From the NCBI GenBank assembly GCA_031272095.1, contig JAISUM010000121.1:1-36514 (forward strand): DNA of 36,514 nt, given 5' to 3'. Position 1 is the stretch's first letter. Each line of letters starts with the position of its first letter. Below the pieces are notes generated by a model. The model was not told the origin of the DNA and did no database searches. It worked only from the letters and a program-made list of their open reading frames with translations. The translations under genes were made by a program, and so were the position numbers. Of the stretch, positions 1 to 7,408 are shown in pieces. Source of the stretch: Candidatus Symbiothrix sp. (GTDB lineage Bacteria; Bacteroidota; Bacteroidia; Bacteroidales; Azobacteroidaceae).

Positions 1-297
1 GGATATTTTCTTGCCTCGCGCCGATTTTATCCGCCGCCTGAATTTTTGCCTGCAGACACAACAGTGGTGCAGCCGCAAGATTCAGTATTGATAAAACCAG
101 ACAGCATCCAAACCGACACGGTCCCTGATGTCAAAACGAAAATCAAAAAGCAGGAACAGATTAAAAAGACTGTTGAGAAGAGTCAAGAGAATAATACTGA
201 GACAGAAGAGGAGCAGCCGGTACGCGGATTAACGCCCATCGCGGATACAGTCAATATTACTAACGAGGCTGAGGTTGTTTTGTTTGTGATGAGGTGA
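1..297 (+). CDS. 3' end of an unidentified gene (5' end outside window)
   Basis: The reading frame is open from the first base to a TGA at 295-297, so this is the C-terminal ~98 residues of a longer protein. I do not recognise the family. The visible part begins with an aromatic, proline-rich segment (FYPPPEF), then becomes a low-complexity tail rich in Thr, Asp, Lys, Glu and Gln (KKQEQIKKTVEK, TETEEEQP), which is probably disordered or a linker. The last residues, VVLFVMR, are encoded by the first bases of an 85-bp repeat (271-355) that recurs at 7055-7139, where a meaningless frame also ends in VVLFVMR. The native C-terminus may therefore have been replaced when the repeat arrived. A TTG at 46 is not needed as a start because the frame continues upstream. 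Confidence 0.6.
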   Translation, partial: GYFLASRRFYPPPEFLPADTTVVQPQDSVLIKPDSIQTDTVPDVKTKIKKQEQIKKTVEKSQENNTETEEEQPVRGLTPIADTVNITNEAEVVLFVMR

Positions 298-355
298 AAA
301 TGAGGTTTTTTTAGGGGATCCCGCGTCAAGCGCGGGATGACGCGAGCATTAATCA
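271..355. repeat. 85-bp direct repeat, copy A
   Basis: This 85-bp stretch matches 7055-7139 at equal length with only about five mismatches by eye. It holds a hairpin with 8-bp arms (ATCCCGCG at 318-325, CGCGGGAT at 331-338) around the loop TCAAG, inside a GGGGATCCCGCG...GGGATGACGC core. The left 27 bases are translated as the end of the preceding gene. No transposase or target-site duplication was seen. It looks like a small non-coding dispersed repeat. Confidence 0.8.
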
Positions 356-412
356 GGCAGAAAAATTTCTATCTCAATTTTTACCCCAATAATCGCCAAA
401 GTTGAAAAATAA

Positions 413-444
413 TTTGTGTATTAGAAAAATAAAATGTACTTTTA
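413..444 (+). promoter_or_regulatory. Bacteroidota-type promoter of the hexokinase operon
   Basis: A -33 box TTTG (413-416) is followed after 20 bases by TACTTTTA (437-444), one base away from the TAnnTTTG -7 consensus of Bacteroidota. It sits 55 bases upstream of the hexokinase ATG, giving a leader of about 50 bases. It is the only good match before the run of plus-strand genes that follows. Confidence 0.65.
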
Positions 445-499
445 CGCGCTTTTTCAAGTAAATGGGAATTATTTATAACTTAAAAACAACAAATTTACA

Positions 500-1738
500 A
501 TGAAACACGATGTTTTTGAACTGTCCATAAACGAATTGCAGGAGATCGGAACCGACCTGCAATCGAAAATCGCCGATGGGCTGCAACAAGACGGAGAAGA
601 AATCGCCTGTTTGCCTACCTACATCACCCCGGGTGGCGAATTAGAAGGAAAAGTATTAGCATTAGATTGGGGCGGCACTAATTTTCGCGCCGCTATCGTT
701 CTGTTTGAAAAAGGTAAAAAACCGGTCATCATGGAAAATCTTAAAAAACCGCTTTCCTGCAAAGAAACGGAAGGTTTTTCGCAGGAAGATCTTTGGAACG
801 AAATGGCGCTGTTGATCGGGCAACTAAAAGATTTAGACCGGTCGGTTACGCATATCGGCTACTGTTTTTCCTATCCGGCAGAATCGACGCTCAACGGCGA
901 TGCAATCCTGTTGCGATGGACCAAGGAAATCAATATCCCCGATATGGTGAATAAATTGGTCGGCAAACCCCTGATGGAATACCTCAACCGGCACGACAGC
1001 ATCCGGTCGAAGACGCAATTCACCACCGTCAAAGTAGTGAACGACACCATCGCTTGTCTCTTTGCCGGGCTGGCACAACCCGGATACGACTCCTATATCG
1101 GACTGATCGTCGGTACAGGCACCAATATGGCAGGATTGATTCACAAAGCGAAAATCAGCAAACTGAACAAAGATTACAACGGCGGCAACTATATTCCGGT
1201 CAATCTCGAATCGGGCAATTTGCAGCCCAAACATCTGACCGTCATCGACGAGCGCGTAGATAAAAATTCACGCGAACCGGGCAAACAAATGTTTGAAAAA
1301 GCCATCAGCGGCGGCTATCTCGGTGCTATTTTCCGCCACACCTATCCCGATCTTACCATCGAATCAAAATTCGACGGCGAGAAACTCAGTAACCTGCTGA
1401 ATTTTCCGGATATATATAAGGATGAATTTGTCTATGTAGCACGCAGTATCTATGCCCGCTCGGCAGAATTGGTAGCGGCTTCGTTAGCAGGTTTGATTTT
1501 AATATTGGTGGATTATCAAGACAAAAACACTTTCGACAAATCTATCACCGACATCTGTTTGGCAGCAGACGGAAGCCTGTTTTGGAGCGTCGATCAGAAC
1601 GGAAAAGATTACCATGTCCTTGTCAAAAAAGCTTTGGAAAGCATTTTAGACAGTTTCGGACTGGGAAATATTTACATACACATTAATCAATTAGACGATG
1701 CCAACCTGACAGGAGCTGCCATCGCCACTTTATCGTAA
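500..1738 (+). CDS. Hexokinase (eukaryotic-type hexokinase family)
   Basis: A 412-residue cytoplasmic sugar kinase that would phosphorylate glucose or related hexoses with ATP. The phosphate-binding motif LALDWGGTNFRA lies at residues 53-64. The sugar-binding FSYPAE corresponds to the LSFPVE region of hexokinases, and VVNDTIACLFAG carries the likely catalytic Asp. The second glycine-rich region reads ISGGYLG, and a late nucleotide-binding element reads AADGSLFW. This matches the long hexokinase_1/2 type found in Bacteroides rather than the short ROK or Glk types. It is first in a plus-strand run, 6 bases ahead of a secreted fucosidase, behind a promoter at 413-444. The exact hexose preferred cannot be read from sequence. 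Confidence 0.9.
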   Translation: MKHDVFELSINELQEIGTDLQSKIADGLQQDGEEIACLPTYITPGGELEGKVLALDWGGTNFRAAIVLFEKGKKPVIMENLKKPLSCKETEGFSQEDLWNEMALLIGQLKDLDRSVTHIGYCFSYPAESTLNGDAILLRWTKEINIPDMVNKLVGKPLMEYLNRHDSIRSKTQFTTVKVVNDTIACLFAGLAQPGYDSYIGLIVGTGTNMAGLIHKAKISKLNKDYNGGNYIPVNLESGNLQPKHLTVIDERVDKNSREPGKQMFEKAISGGYLGAIFRHTYPDLTIESKFDGEKLSNLLNFPDIYKDEFVYVARSIYARSAELVAASLAGLILILVDYQDKNTFDKSITDICLAADGSLFWSVDQNGKDYHVLVKKALESILDSFGLGNIYIHINQLDDANLTGAAIATLS

Positions 1739-1744
1739 AAAGTC

Positions 1745-3073
1745 ATGAAAAAAATTACAATCTCATTTTTGGCTATCGTCCTCGCGGCAAACAGCTTTGC
1801 CCAGACAGCCAATCCCGCGCATCAATGGTTTGAAGAAGCGCGTTTCGGTCTGTTCGTGCATTTCGGCGTATATAGCGCCCTGTGCGACGGCGAATGGATT
1901 ATGAACACCAAGCCCTATAAGGCAAGCGATTACCGGAAACTGCAACACATCTTCAATCCGCAGCTGTTCGATGCCGCCGAATGGGTCGCCTTGGCAAAAA
2001 ACGCAGGAATGAAATACATCACTTTCACCTCGCGGCACCACGACAGTTTCAGCAATTGGAATACCCAACAATCCGATTGGAATATTATGAATACGCCCTA
2101 CGGCAAAGATTTGGTGCGCCAGTTAGCCGACGAATGTCATCGGCAAGGCGTCAAATTGGTATTGTATTATTCGTTGGCAGATTGGATGCGCGACGATTAC
2201 AGTTTCACCACCGGACGCACCGGACAAAAATCGGGGCGCACCGAGCAGAAAGATTGGTCGCTGTATATCCGCTTCATGAAAGCCCAGCTGACCGAATTGC
2301 TCACCAACTACGGCGAAATAGCCGGCATCTGGTTCGACGGCGAATGGGATCAGTTGCCCGACGAAAAATCGGGTGTTGCCATTACGCACGAGATGTCGAA
2401 AGTCGATTGGCATTTCGGCGAAATCTACGATCTAATCCACCGTTTACAGCCCAACTGTATGGTCTCCAACAACCACCATTTGCCGCCATTGCCGGGAGAA
2501 GACTATCAAGCATTTGAAAAAGACCTTCCGGGCGAAAACACCGGCGGCGGATTTTCAGCCAACCAAAAAGTATCCAACCGACTGCCGCTCGAAACCTGCG
2601 AAACCATCAACAATTCGTGGGGCTACCGTATGAACGACAGCCGTTTTAAATCGCTCAAAGAGCTGATACATTTATTGGTACGGGCTGCCGGCTATAACGC
2701 CAATCTGTTACTGAATGTCGGACCGGAACCCACCGGTAAAATTCAGCCCGAATGTGTCGAACGCTTGCAGGCAATAGGCGAATGGATGACGAAATACGGT
2801 CATACAATCTACGGCACACAAGGCGGCGACATCAAACCGCAATCGTGGGGCGCAATCACCCGCAAAGGCAATGTGCGCTATATTCACCTTTTAAATAAAG
2901 AAAGCGACGAGCTGACTTTGCCGATAGCTGCCAAAATCCGCTCCGCCCGCTGGCTGCAATCCGACGCGCCGGTGAGCTGGAAACAAAATAAATCCAAGAA
3001 AGAAGTAACATTTAAAATAAACCTGCCCACCGACGAGATAGACAATATTATAGAAGTCGTTACGGCAGAATAA
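1745..3073 (+). CDS. Secreted alpha-L-fucosidase (GH29)
   Basis: This 442-residue protein starts with a signal peptide (MKKITISFLAIVLAANSFAQ, cleavage after residue 20), so it acts in the periplasm or outside. GH29 hallmarks are clear: ARFGLFVHFG near 32-41, the SRHHDSF loop near 96-102, and AGIWFDGEWDQ near 193-203 with the expected nucleophile Asp198. The length fits a catalytic domain with a short beta C-terminal portion. The enzyme would hydrolyse alpha-L-fucosyl residues from glycans. It begins 6 bases after the hexokinase stop and is followed 13 bases later by mgsA, so it is probably co-transcribed. No carbohydrate-binding module or T9SS signal is visible. The acid/base residue, which varies in GH29, was not assigned. 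Confidence 0.88.
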   Translation: MKKITISFLAIVLAANSFAQTANPAHQWFEEARFGLFVHFGVYSALCDGEWIMNTKPYKASDYRKLQHIFNPQLFDAAEWVALAKNAGMKYITFTSRHHDSFSNWNTQQSDWNIMNTPYGKDLVRQLADECHRQGVKLVLYYSLADWMRDDYSFTTGRTGQKSGRTEQKDWSLYIRFMKAQLTELLTNYGEIAGIWFDGEWDQLPDEKSGVAITHEMSKVDWHFGEIYDLIHRLQPNCMVSNNHHLPPLPGEDYQAFEKDLPGENTGGGFSANQKVSNRLPLETCETINNSWGYRMNDSRFKSLKELIHLLVRAAGYNANLLLNVGPEPTGKIQPECVERLQAIGEWMTKYGHTIYGTQGGDIKPQSWGAITRKGNVRYIHLLNKESDELTLPIAAKIRSARWLQSDAPVSWKQNKSKKEVTFKINLPTDEIDNIIEVVTAE

Positions 3074-3086
3074 CACACAAACAGAT

Positions 3087-3533
3087 ATGAATAAAAAATT
3101 AACTATTGCCCTTGTGGCGCACGATCAGCGCAAAGCCGATATGGTAGAATGGGCTGTTTTCAATGCAGAAACCCTGTCGAAACATCGTTTGGTATGCACC
3201 GGAACAACCGGTAGCCTGATCAAAAAAGCATTTGAAGAAAAAGGCATAGCGGCGGAAGTCATTTGTATGAACTCCGGACCTCTTGGAGGCGACGCCGAAA
3301 TAGCTGCAATGGTCGTCAGGAAAGAGATCCATTTAGCGATCTTTTTGATCGACGACCTCAATCCGCAACCACACGAAGCCGACATACAGATGTTGCTCCG
3401 TCAATGCCGGATTCACAACGTGCCTATCGCCTGCAACCGCTACAGCGCCGATCTGATGATCACAAGCAGCCTTTGGGACAACGACAAATACGTCCCTACA
3501 ATACCGCAATATATCAAATTTAACAGACAATGA
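3087..3533 (+). CDS. mgsA: Methylglyoxal synthase
   Basis: A 148-residue cytoplasmic enzyme that converts dihydroxyacetone phosphate to methylglyoxal and phosphate, a bypass used when sugar phosphates accumulate. The N-terminus [16 protein letters not shown] and the motif [11 protein letters not shown], with the catalytic Asp at about residue 69 in GGD, are diagnostic. The phosphate-binding TGTTG lies near 38-42 and the length is normal. The stop overlaps the leuB start by 4 bases (ATGA), indicating translational coupling. Its place downstream of hexokinase and a fucosidase makes sense, because fucose and hexose breakdown both feed triose phosphates. Confidence 0.95.
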   Translation: MNKKLTIALVAHDQRKADMVEWAVFNAETLSKHRLVCTGTTGSLIKKAFEEKGIAAEVICMNSGPLGGDAEIAAMVVRKEIHLAIFLIDDLNPQPHEADIQMLLRQCRIHNVPIACNRYSADLMITSSLWDNDKYVPTIPQYIKFNRQ

Positions 3534-4600
3534 ATATAAAATTAGCAGTTTTACCCGGCGATGGAATCGGACCGGAAATTGTTGCGCAGGCTTTGGACGT
3601 TACCAAAGTCGTATGCCGCAAGTTTGGACACACATTGAGTTATGAAACCGCATTGGTCGGCGCGTGCGCGATAGACGCTGTCGGCAACCCCTACCCTACC
3701 GAAACGCACGAATTGTGTATGCAATCGGACGCCGTTCTGTTCGGAGCCATCGGTTCGCCGAAATACGACAACGACCCCTCCGCCAAAGTCAGACCGGAAC
3801 AAGGCTTGTTGGCAATGCGGAAAAAATTGGGCTTGTATGCCAACATTCGTCCGGTAACAACCTTCCCGTCGCTGATCAGCCAGTCGCCTTTGCGTGCCGA
3901 TCTGGTCGAAGGCGCCGATTTTATGTGCATCCGCGAACTGACGGGCGGGATCTATTTCGGTCGTCCGCAAGGGCGCAGCGAAGACGGAACCACCGCTTAC
4001 GATACTTGCGTTTATACCATCGAAGAAATTGAGCGGATTCTCCGTTTGGCTTATACTTATGCGATGAAACGCCGTCGAAAAGTAACCGTAGTCGATAAAG
4101 CCAACGTGCTATGCACCTCCCGTTTGTGGCGACAGGTTGCGCAGCAAGTATCGAAAGAATATCCCGATGTAACGACAGAATATATGTTTGTCGATAATGC
4201 CGCCATGCAGATCATCCAGTTCCCGAAACGTTTCGACGTCATCGTTACCGAAAATATGTTCGGCGACATCTTGACCGACGAAGCTTCGGTCATCACCGGC
4301 TCGCTGGGAATGTTGCCGTCGGCGTCTATCGGCGTTCACACGTCGGTTTTTGAACCGATACACGGCTCTTATCCGCAAGCGGCAGGCAAAGACATTGCCA
4401 ACCCATTGGCAACAGTGCTTTCGGCTGCGCTGATGTTCGATTATGCTTTCAATCTGCATACCGAAGCTGCGCTGATTCGCCAAGCAGTCGATGCCTCAAT
4501 GACGGCAAACGTGGTTACGGAAGACATCGCCAAGTCGAGCAAAGCCAGCAAAACGTCGGAAGTCGGCAAATGGTTGTCCGATTACATTGAAAAACAATGA
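3530..4600 (+). CDS. leuB: 3-isopropylmalate dehydrogenase
   Basis: A 356-residue enzyme of leucine biosynthesis that oxidatively decarboxylates 3-isopropylmalate with NAD+. The N-terminus [13 protein letters not shown], the substrate arginines in [20 protein letters not shown], and the metal-binding [12 protein letters not shown] are typical of LeuB. The late [17 protein letters not shown] segment reads [20 protein letters not shown] and binds the adenine nucleotide. The gene overlaps mgsA by 4 bases and the next gene by 4 bases, yet no leuA, leuC or leuD is present in the window. Either the leucine genes are scattered, or the enzyme acts on a related beta-hydroxyacid such as malate or tartrate. 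The sequence favours true LeuB. Confidence 0.9.
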   Translation: MNIKLAVLPGDGIGPEIVAQALDVTKVVCRKFGHTLSYETALVGACAIDAVGNPYPTETHELCMQSDAVLFGAIGSPKYDNDPSAKVRPEQGLLAMRKKLGLYANIRPVTTFPSLISQSPLRADLVEGADFMCIRELTGGIYFGRPQGRSEDGTTAYDTCVYTIEEIERILRLAYTYAMKRRRKVTVVDKANVLCTSRLWRQVAQQVSKEYPDVTTEYMFVDNAAMQIIQFPKRFDVIVTENMFGDILTDEASVITGSLGMLPSASIGVHTSVFEPIHGSYPQAAGKDIANPLATVLSAALMFDYAFNLHTEAALIRQAVDASMTANVVTEDIAKSSKASKTSEVGKWLSDYIEKQ

Positions 4601-5367
4601 AACGGCAATCTCGACAACTCACCATGATTCTCATCCTCATCGCCGTTCTGATGGGGATGATGTTTTATTTGTCGGTTCATAAAACCATTCCGGTACGCGA
4701 TTGGCAGCAAATTCGCGAAGACGGCGTCTTGCATATCGTCAGCGAATACAACTCGGTCGGATTTTATGTCAGCGGCGATACGCTGGCTGGCTGGCAATAC
4801 GATTTTTGCAAATACATCGAACAGCGCTCTCAACTGAAAGTCGAAATCGCTTTGGAAAATAATTTGGAGACCGACGTCCGCAAATTGCAGCACAACGAAT
4901 ACGATATTATTGCTATCAACATCCCCATTACTACCGCCGGACGGGCAAATATGGCATTCACCAACCCCATTACCCGGAATAAGCAGGTGCTGGTGCAACG
5001 CAAATCGGACGCTGTTCCATTGATTCGTAACCAATTGGATTTGGCTGGCAAAACCGTATATGTGCCGCAATCGTCGCCGGGAATAGTTCGGCTGCGTAAC
5101 CTGTCGGAAGAAATCGCAATGCCGATCTACATCTGTGAAGTAGAAGATTACACACAGGAACAACTCATCTATCTTGTTGCTTATCAGGACATTGATTATG
5201 CCTTGGTCGATAAAGCGATTGCCGACAATAATAGGGCGCTCTTCCCAAATATCGACGTTCAGACCGACGTCAGCTTTATGCAACTGCAATCGTGGGCGAC
5301 ACGCCGCAACTCCCCCGAACTATTAGATAGCCTGAACAGGTGGTTGAAAGAGTTTCAAGAAAAATAA
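4597..5367 (+). CDS. Membrane-anchored family-3 solute-binding protein (MltF N-domain-like)
   Basis: 256 residues. One N-terminal membrane segment (about 9-28, [17 protein letters not shown]) anchors a periplasmic domain of the SBP_bac_3 type. The family pattern is visible in [57 protein letters not shown] and [10 protein letters not shown]. The same fold forms the N-terminal half of the lytic transglycosylase MltF, but no lysozyme-like domain follows. No ABC permease or ATPase for amino-acid uptake is nearby. It may be a ligand sensor or a regulator of cell-wall enzymes rather than a transporter component. It overlaps leuB by 4 bases. Function remains uncertain. Confidence 0.75.
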   Translation: MKRQSRQLTMILILIAVLMGMMFYLSVHKTIPVRDWQQIREDGVLHIVSEYNSVGFYVSGDTLAGWQYDFCKYIEQRSQLKVEIALENNLETDVRKLQHNEYDIIAINIPITTAGRANMAFTNPITRNKQVLVQRKSDAVPLIRNQLDLAGKTVYVPQSSPGIVRLRNLSEEIAMPIYICEVEDYTQEQLIYLVAYQDIDYALVDKAIADNNRALFPNIDVQTDVSFMQLQSWATRRNSPELLDSLNRWLKEFQEK

Positions 5368-5394
5368 ATATCCTAACAAAATATCACCAAATTA

Positions 5395-5425
5395 TTGGAA
5401 ATTCCAGATTAATCATGTACTTTTG
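5395..5425 (+). promoter_or_regulatory. Bacteroidota-type promoter of gdhA
   Basis: TTGG (5395-5398) and, 19 bases on, a perfect TACTTTTG (5418-5425) followed by CAGCAG. The element lies 63 bases upstream of the gdhA ATG, so gdhA is probably transcribed separately from the upstream run. Confidence 0.75.
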
Positions 5426-5488
5426 CAGCAGAAAACGCGGGTATCATCCCGAAAATTCTATCATTTTAATATTAAAACATAATTATCC

Positions 5489-6823
5489 ATGAAAACGGAA
5501 TTGATTTTACAGGCTCTTGAAGCCAAACATCCGGGCGAGCATGAATATCTGCAAGCCGTCAAAGAAGTGTTGCTGTCTATTGAGGAAGTTTACAACGAAC
5601 ATCCCGAGTTTGAAAAAGCGGCGTTGATTGAGCGATTGGTCGAGCCCGACCGCATCTTCACCTTCAAAGTGCCTTGGGTCGATGACAGGGGAAACGTGCA
5701 AATCAATCTGGGCTACCGTGTCCAGTTCAACAATGCGATAGGTCCCTACAAGGGCGGTATTCGCTTTCACGCCTCCGTCAATCTGTCTTCACTCAAATTT
5801 TTAGGTTTTGAACAAACATTCAAGAATGCCTTGACAACCTTGCCGATGGGCGGCGGGAAAGGCGGTTCCGATTTCAATATACGCGGAAAATCCAATGCCG
5901 AAGTGATGCGGTTTTGCCAAGCCTTTATCTTGGAACTCTGGCGACATATTGGTCCCGATACCGACGTTCCGGCAGGCGATATTGGCGTTGGCGGACGCGA
6001 AATCGGTTATATGTACGGCATGTACAAAAAATTGGCAAGAGAAAATACCGGTACCTTCACCGGCAAAGGTTTGGAATATGGCGGCTCACTGATTCGACCG
6101 GAAGCTACCGGATTCGGCGGCATCTATTTCGTTGTCAATATGTTGAAAACGAAAGGATTAGACATCAAAGGAAAAACCATCTCCATCTCCGGTTTCGGCA
6201 ATGTGGCTTGGGGCGCCGCCCTGAAAGCCACCGAACTGGGCGGAAAAGTCGTAACCATCTCAGGACCTGACGGTTACGTTTATGACCCACAAGGCATTTC
6301 CGGCGAAAAAATCGACTATATGCTCGAATTGCGAGCGTCGGGCGAAGACATCGTCCGTCCTTATGCGGAAAAATATGGCGTCGAATTTTTTGAAGGAAAA
6401 CGTCCATGGCAACAAAAAGTAGATATCGCTTTGCCTTGCGCCATTCAAAACGAATTGGACGAACACGATGCACAAACGCTGATCGACAATGGCGTTACCT
6501 GCGTCGCCGAAATTTCCAATATGGGATGTACCGCCGAAGCCGTCGATTTGATGGTGGAAAAAGGCATTTTGTTCGCCCCCGGCAAAGCTGTGAACGCAGG
6601 TGGCGTCGCTACTTCCGGTTTGGAAATGACGCAAAACGCGATGCACTTGCAATGGTCGGCAGAAGAAGTGGACGCCAAATTGCACCAAATCATGAACAAT
6701 ATCCACGAACAATGCGTCCGCTATGGCACCCAAGCCAATGGCTACATCAACTATGTGAAAGGCGCCAACATCGCAGGATTTATGAAAGTTGCCCACGCTA
6801 TGATGGCGCAAGGGATCGTATGA
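5489..6823 (+). CDS. gdhA: NADP-specific glutamate dehydrogenase
   Basis: 444 residues, the usual length of hexameric GdhA. It interconverts 2-oxoglutarate plus ammonium and glutamate. The substrate-binding segment GPYKGGIRFH and the catalytic region TTLPMGGGKGGSDF are intact, followed by DVPAGDIGVGGREIGYM and the Rossmann motif SGFGNVAWGAA. The residue after the second beta strand is Ser rather than an acidic residue (VVTISGPDG), which favours NADP(H) and therefore an assimilatory role. It has its own promoter at 5395-5425. The stop codon TGA at 6821-6823 directly abuts a heptamer array, and downstream lies the repeat-dense gap before the convergent tolC-like gene. Confidence 0.95.
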   Translation: MKTELILQALEAKHPGEHEYLQAVKEVLLSIEEVYNEHPEFEKAALIERLVEPDRIFTFKVPWVDDRGNVQINLGYRVQFNNAIGPYKGGIRFHASVNLSSLKFLGFEQTFKNALTTLPMGGGKGGSDFNIRGKSNAEVMRFCQAFILELWRHIGPDTDVPAGDIGVGGREIGYMYGMYKKLARENTGTFTGKGLEYGGSLIRPEATGFGGIYFVVNMLKTKGLDIKGKTISISGFGNVAWGAALKATELGGKVVTISGPDGYVYDPQGISGEKIDYMLELRASGEDIVRPYAEKYGVEFFEGKRPWQQKVDIALPCAIQNELDEHDAQTLIDNGVTCVAEISNMGCTAEAVDLMVEKGILFAPGKAVNAGGVATSGLEMTQNAMHLQWSAEEVDAKLHQIMNNIHEQCVRYGTQANGYINYVKGANIAGFMKVAHAMMAQGIV

Positions 6824-6852
6824 GTGATTAGTGGTTAGTGGTTAGTGATTAG
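6824..6852. repeat. AGTGRTT heptamer array 1 (at gdhA stop)
   Basis: About four tandem 7-bp units of GTGATTA/GTGGTTA begin at the base after the gdhA stop codon. Three related arrays lie at 8934-8973, 24713-24739 and 35238-35269, all at gene 3' ends. Confidence 0.85.
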
Positions 6853-6860
6853 TTGGGGGC

Positions 6861-6894
6861 ACTGATAGTATCGCTTTGGAGTGATGCGATCAGT
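6861..6894. repeat. 34-bp palindrome, copy 1
   Basis: A 34-base element starting ACTGATAG and ending GATCAGT whose halves are near-complementary with several wobble or mismatched positions. It recurs at 7375-7408 and 24679-24712. This is the most diverged copy. The run of A after it (6895-6900) could let it act as a terminator for gdhA only in the opposite orientation, so its function is unknown. Confidence 0.7.
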
Positions 6895-6908
6895 AAAAAA
6901 AGCCCGTC

Positions 6909-6950
6909 ATGGCGGAATTTATCCCGACCTATCGGGGCTTGATCCGCCAT
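6909..6950. repeat. Nested hairpin in the gdhA-tolC gap
   Basis: ATGGCGGA (6909-6916) pairs with TCCGCCAT (6943-6950), and inside it CCCGA...TCGGG (near 6923-6935) forms a second stem. This is the shape of short dispersed palindromic elements. There is no further copy in this window, so whether it is a repeat genome-wide is inferred. Confidence 0.5.
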
Positions 6951-7054
6951 CCCCTTCAAAGCCCATTTACCACAAAGGCAAAAAAGGCAAAGAGTCTGCG
7001 TCAAATCAGCGTTCCCTACTCCCGGGGCAGGGGGGTGAGGTCTGCATTTCTACT

Positions 7055-7139
7055 GTGGTTGTTTTGTTTGTAATGAGGTAAAAATGAGGTTTTTTCAGGG
7101 GATCCCGCGTCAAGCGCGGGATGACGCAAGCATTAATCA
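7055..7139. repeat. 85-bp direct repeat, copy B
   Basis: This is the second copy of the element at 271-355, in the same orientation and of the same length, with the ATCCCGCG/CGCGGGAT hairpin at 7102-7122. The two copies bracket the 6.7-kb block carrying hexokinase through gdhA. Copy B lies in non-coding DNA, so it shows that the translated tail in copy A derives from the repeat and not from the gene. Confidence 0.8.
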
Positions 7140-7163
7140 CTACCCAATGGCTTGAAAAGCCAA

Positions 7164-7321
7164 ATTTTCATAACCGCAGGGCAAAGCGTAGCGGCGACCT
7201 GCGGAAGTGGCAACAAGAACAAACTCTGCCCGAATGGGCAGAACTTCGATGTTTTGCCCTTCGGGCAAGTGGCGGTGGAATATGCAAACACCGCAGGTCG
7301 TTGCCCTGCGGTTATGAAAAT
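7164..7321. repeat. 158-bp inverted-repeat element with internal hairpins
   Basis: The outer arms 7164-7184 and 7301-7321 are perfect 21-bp inverted repeats. A further 10-bp pair (CGACCTGCGG 7195-7204, CCGCAGGTCG 7291-7300) extends the stem, leaving a 10-base bulge on the left only. The loop carries two more hairpins, CTGCCC/GGGCAG (7226-7241) and TTGCCC/GGGCAA (7254-7268). A small one (AGCCC/GGGCT, from 7324) follows just outside. There is no plausible protein. It could be a MITE-like or REP-like element, or a structured RNA. Confidence 0.75.
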
Positions 7322-7374
7322 CAAGCCCATTCGGGCTATTATTGATTTGCCACAAACCATTTCAGCTATTTTTT

Positions 7375-7408
7375 ACTGATAGCATCACTCCGAAGTGATA
7401 CCATCAGT
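7375..7408. repeat. 34-bp palindrome, copy 2 (overlaps tolC stop)
   Basis: This is the same element as 24679-24712, with 17-base halves that are almost perfect reverse complements. It overlaps the TGA stop (7404-7406) of the minus-strand TolC-like gene. It could form a hairpin at the end of that transcript and help terminate or protect it. Confidence 0.75.

Noticed and set aside
6881..7081. A 66-codon open frame in the gdhA-tolC gap
   Set aside because: It begins in the 34-bp palindrome and ends in repeat copy B, with low-complexity content and no similarity to any family. It is repeat sequence read through.
271..7139. The two 85-bp repeats as ends of a composite transposon or integrated element
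   Set aside because: No transposase or integrase, no terminal inverted repeats of the transposon kind, and the enclosed genes are ordinary metabolic ones with similar composition to the rest.
7121..7379. Several 70-75 codon frames on both strands
   Set aside because: They lie inside the inverted-repeat element, and open frames on both strands over a palindrome are expected. No plausible start or domain was seen.
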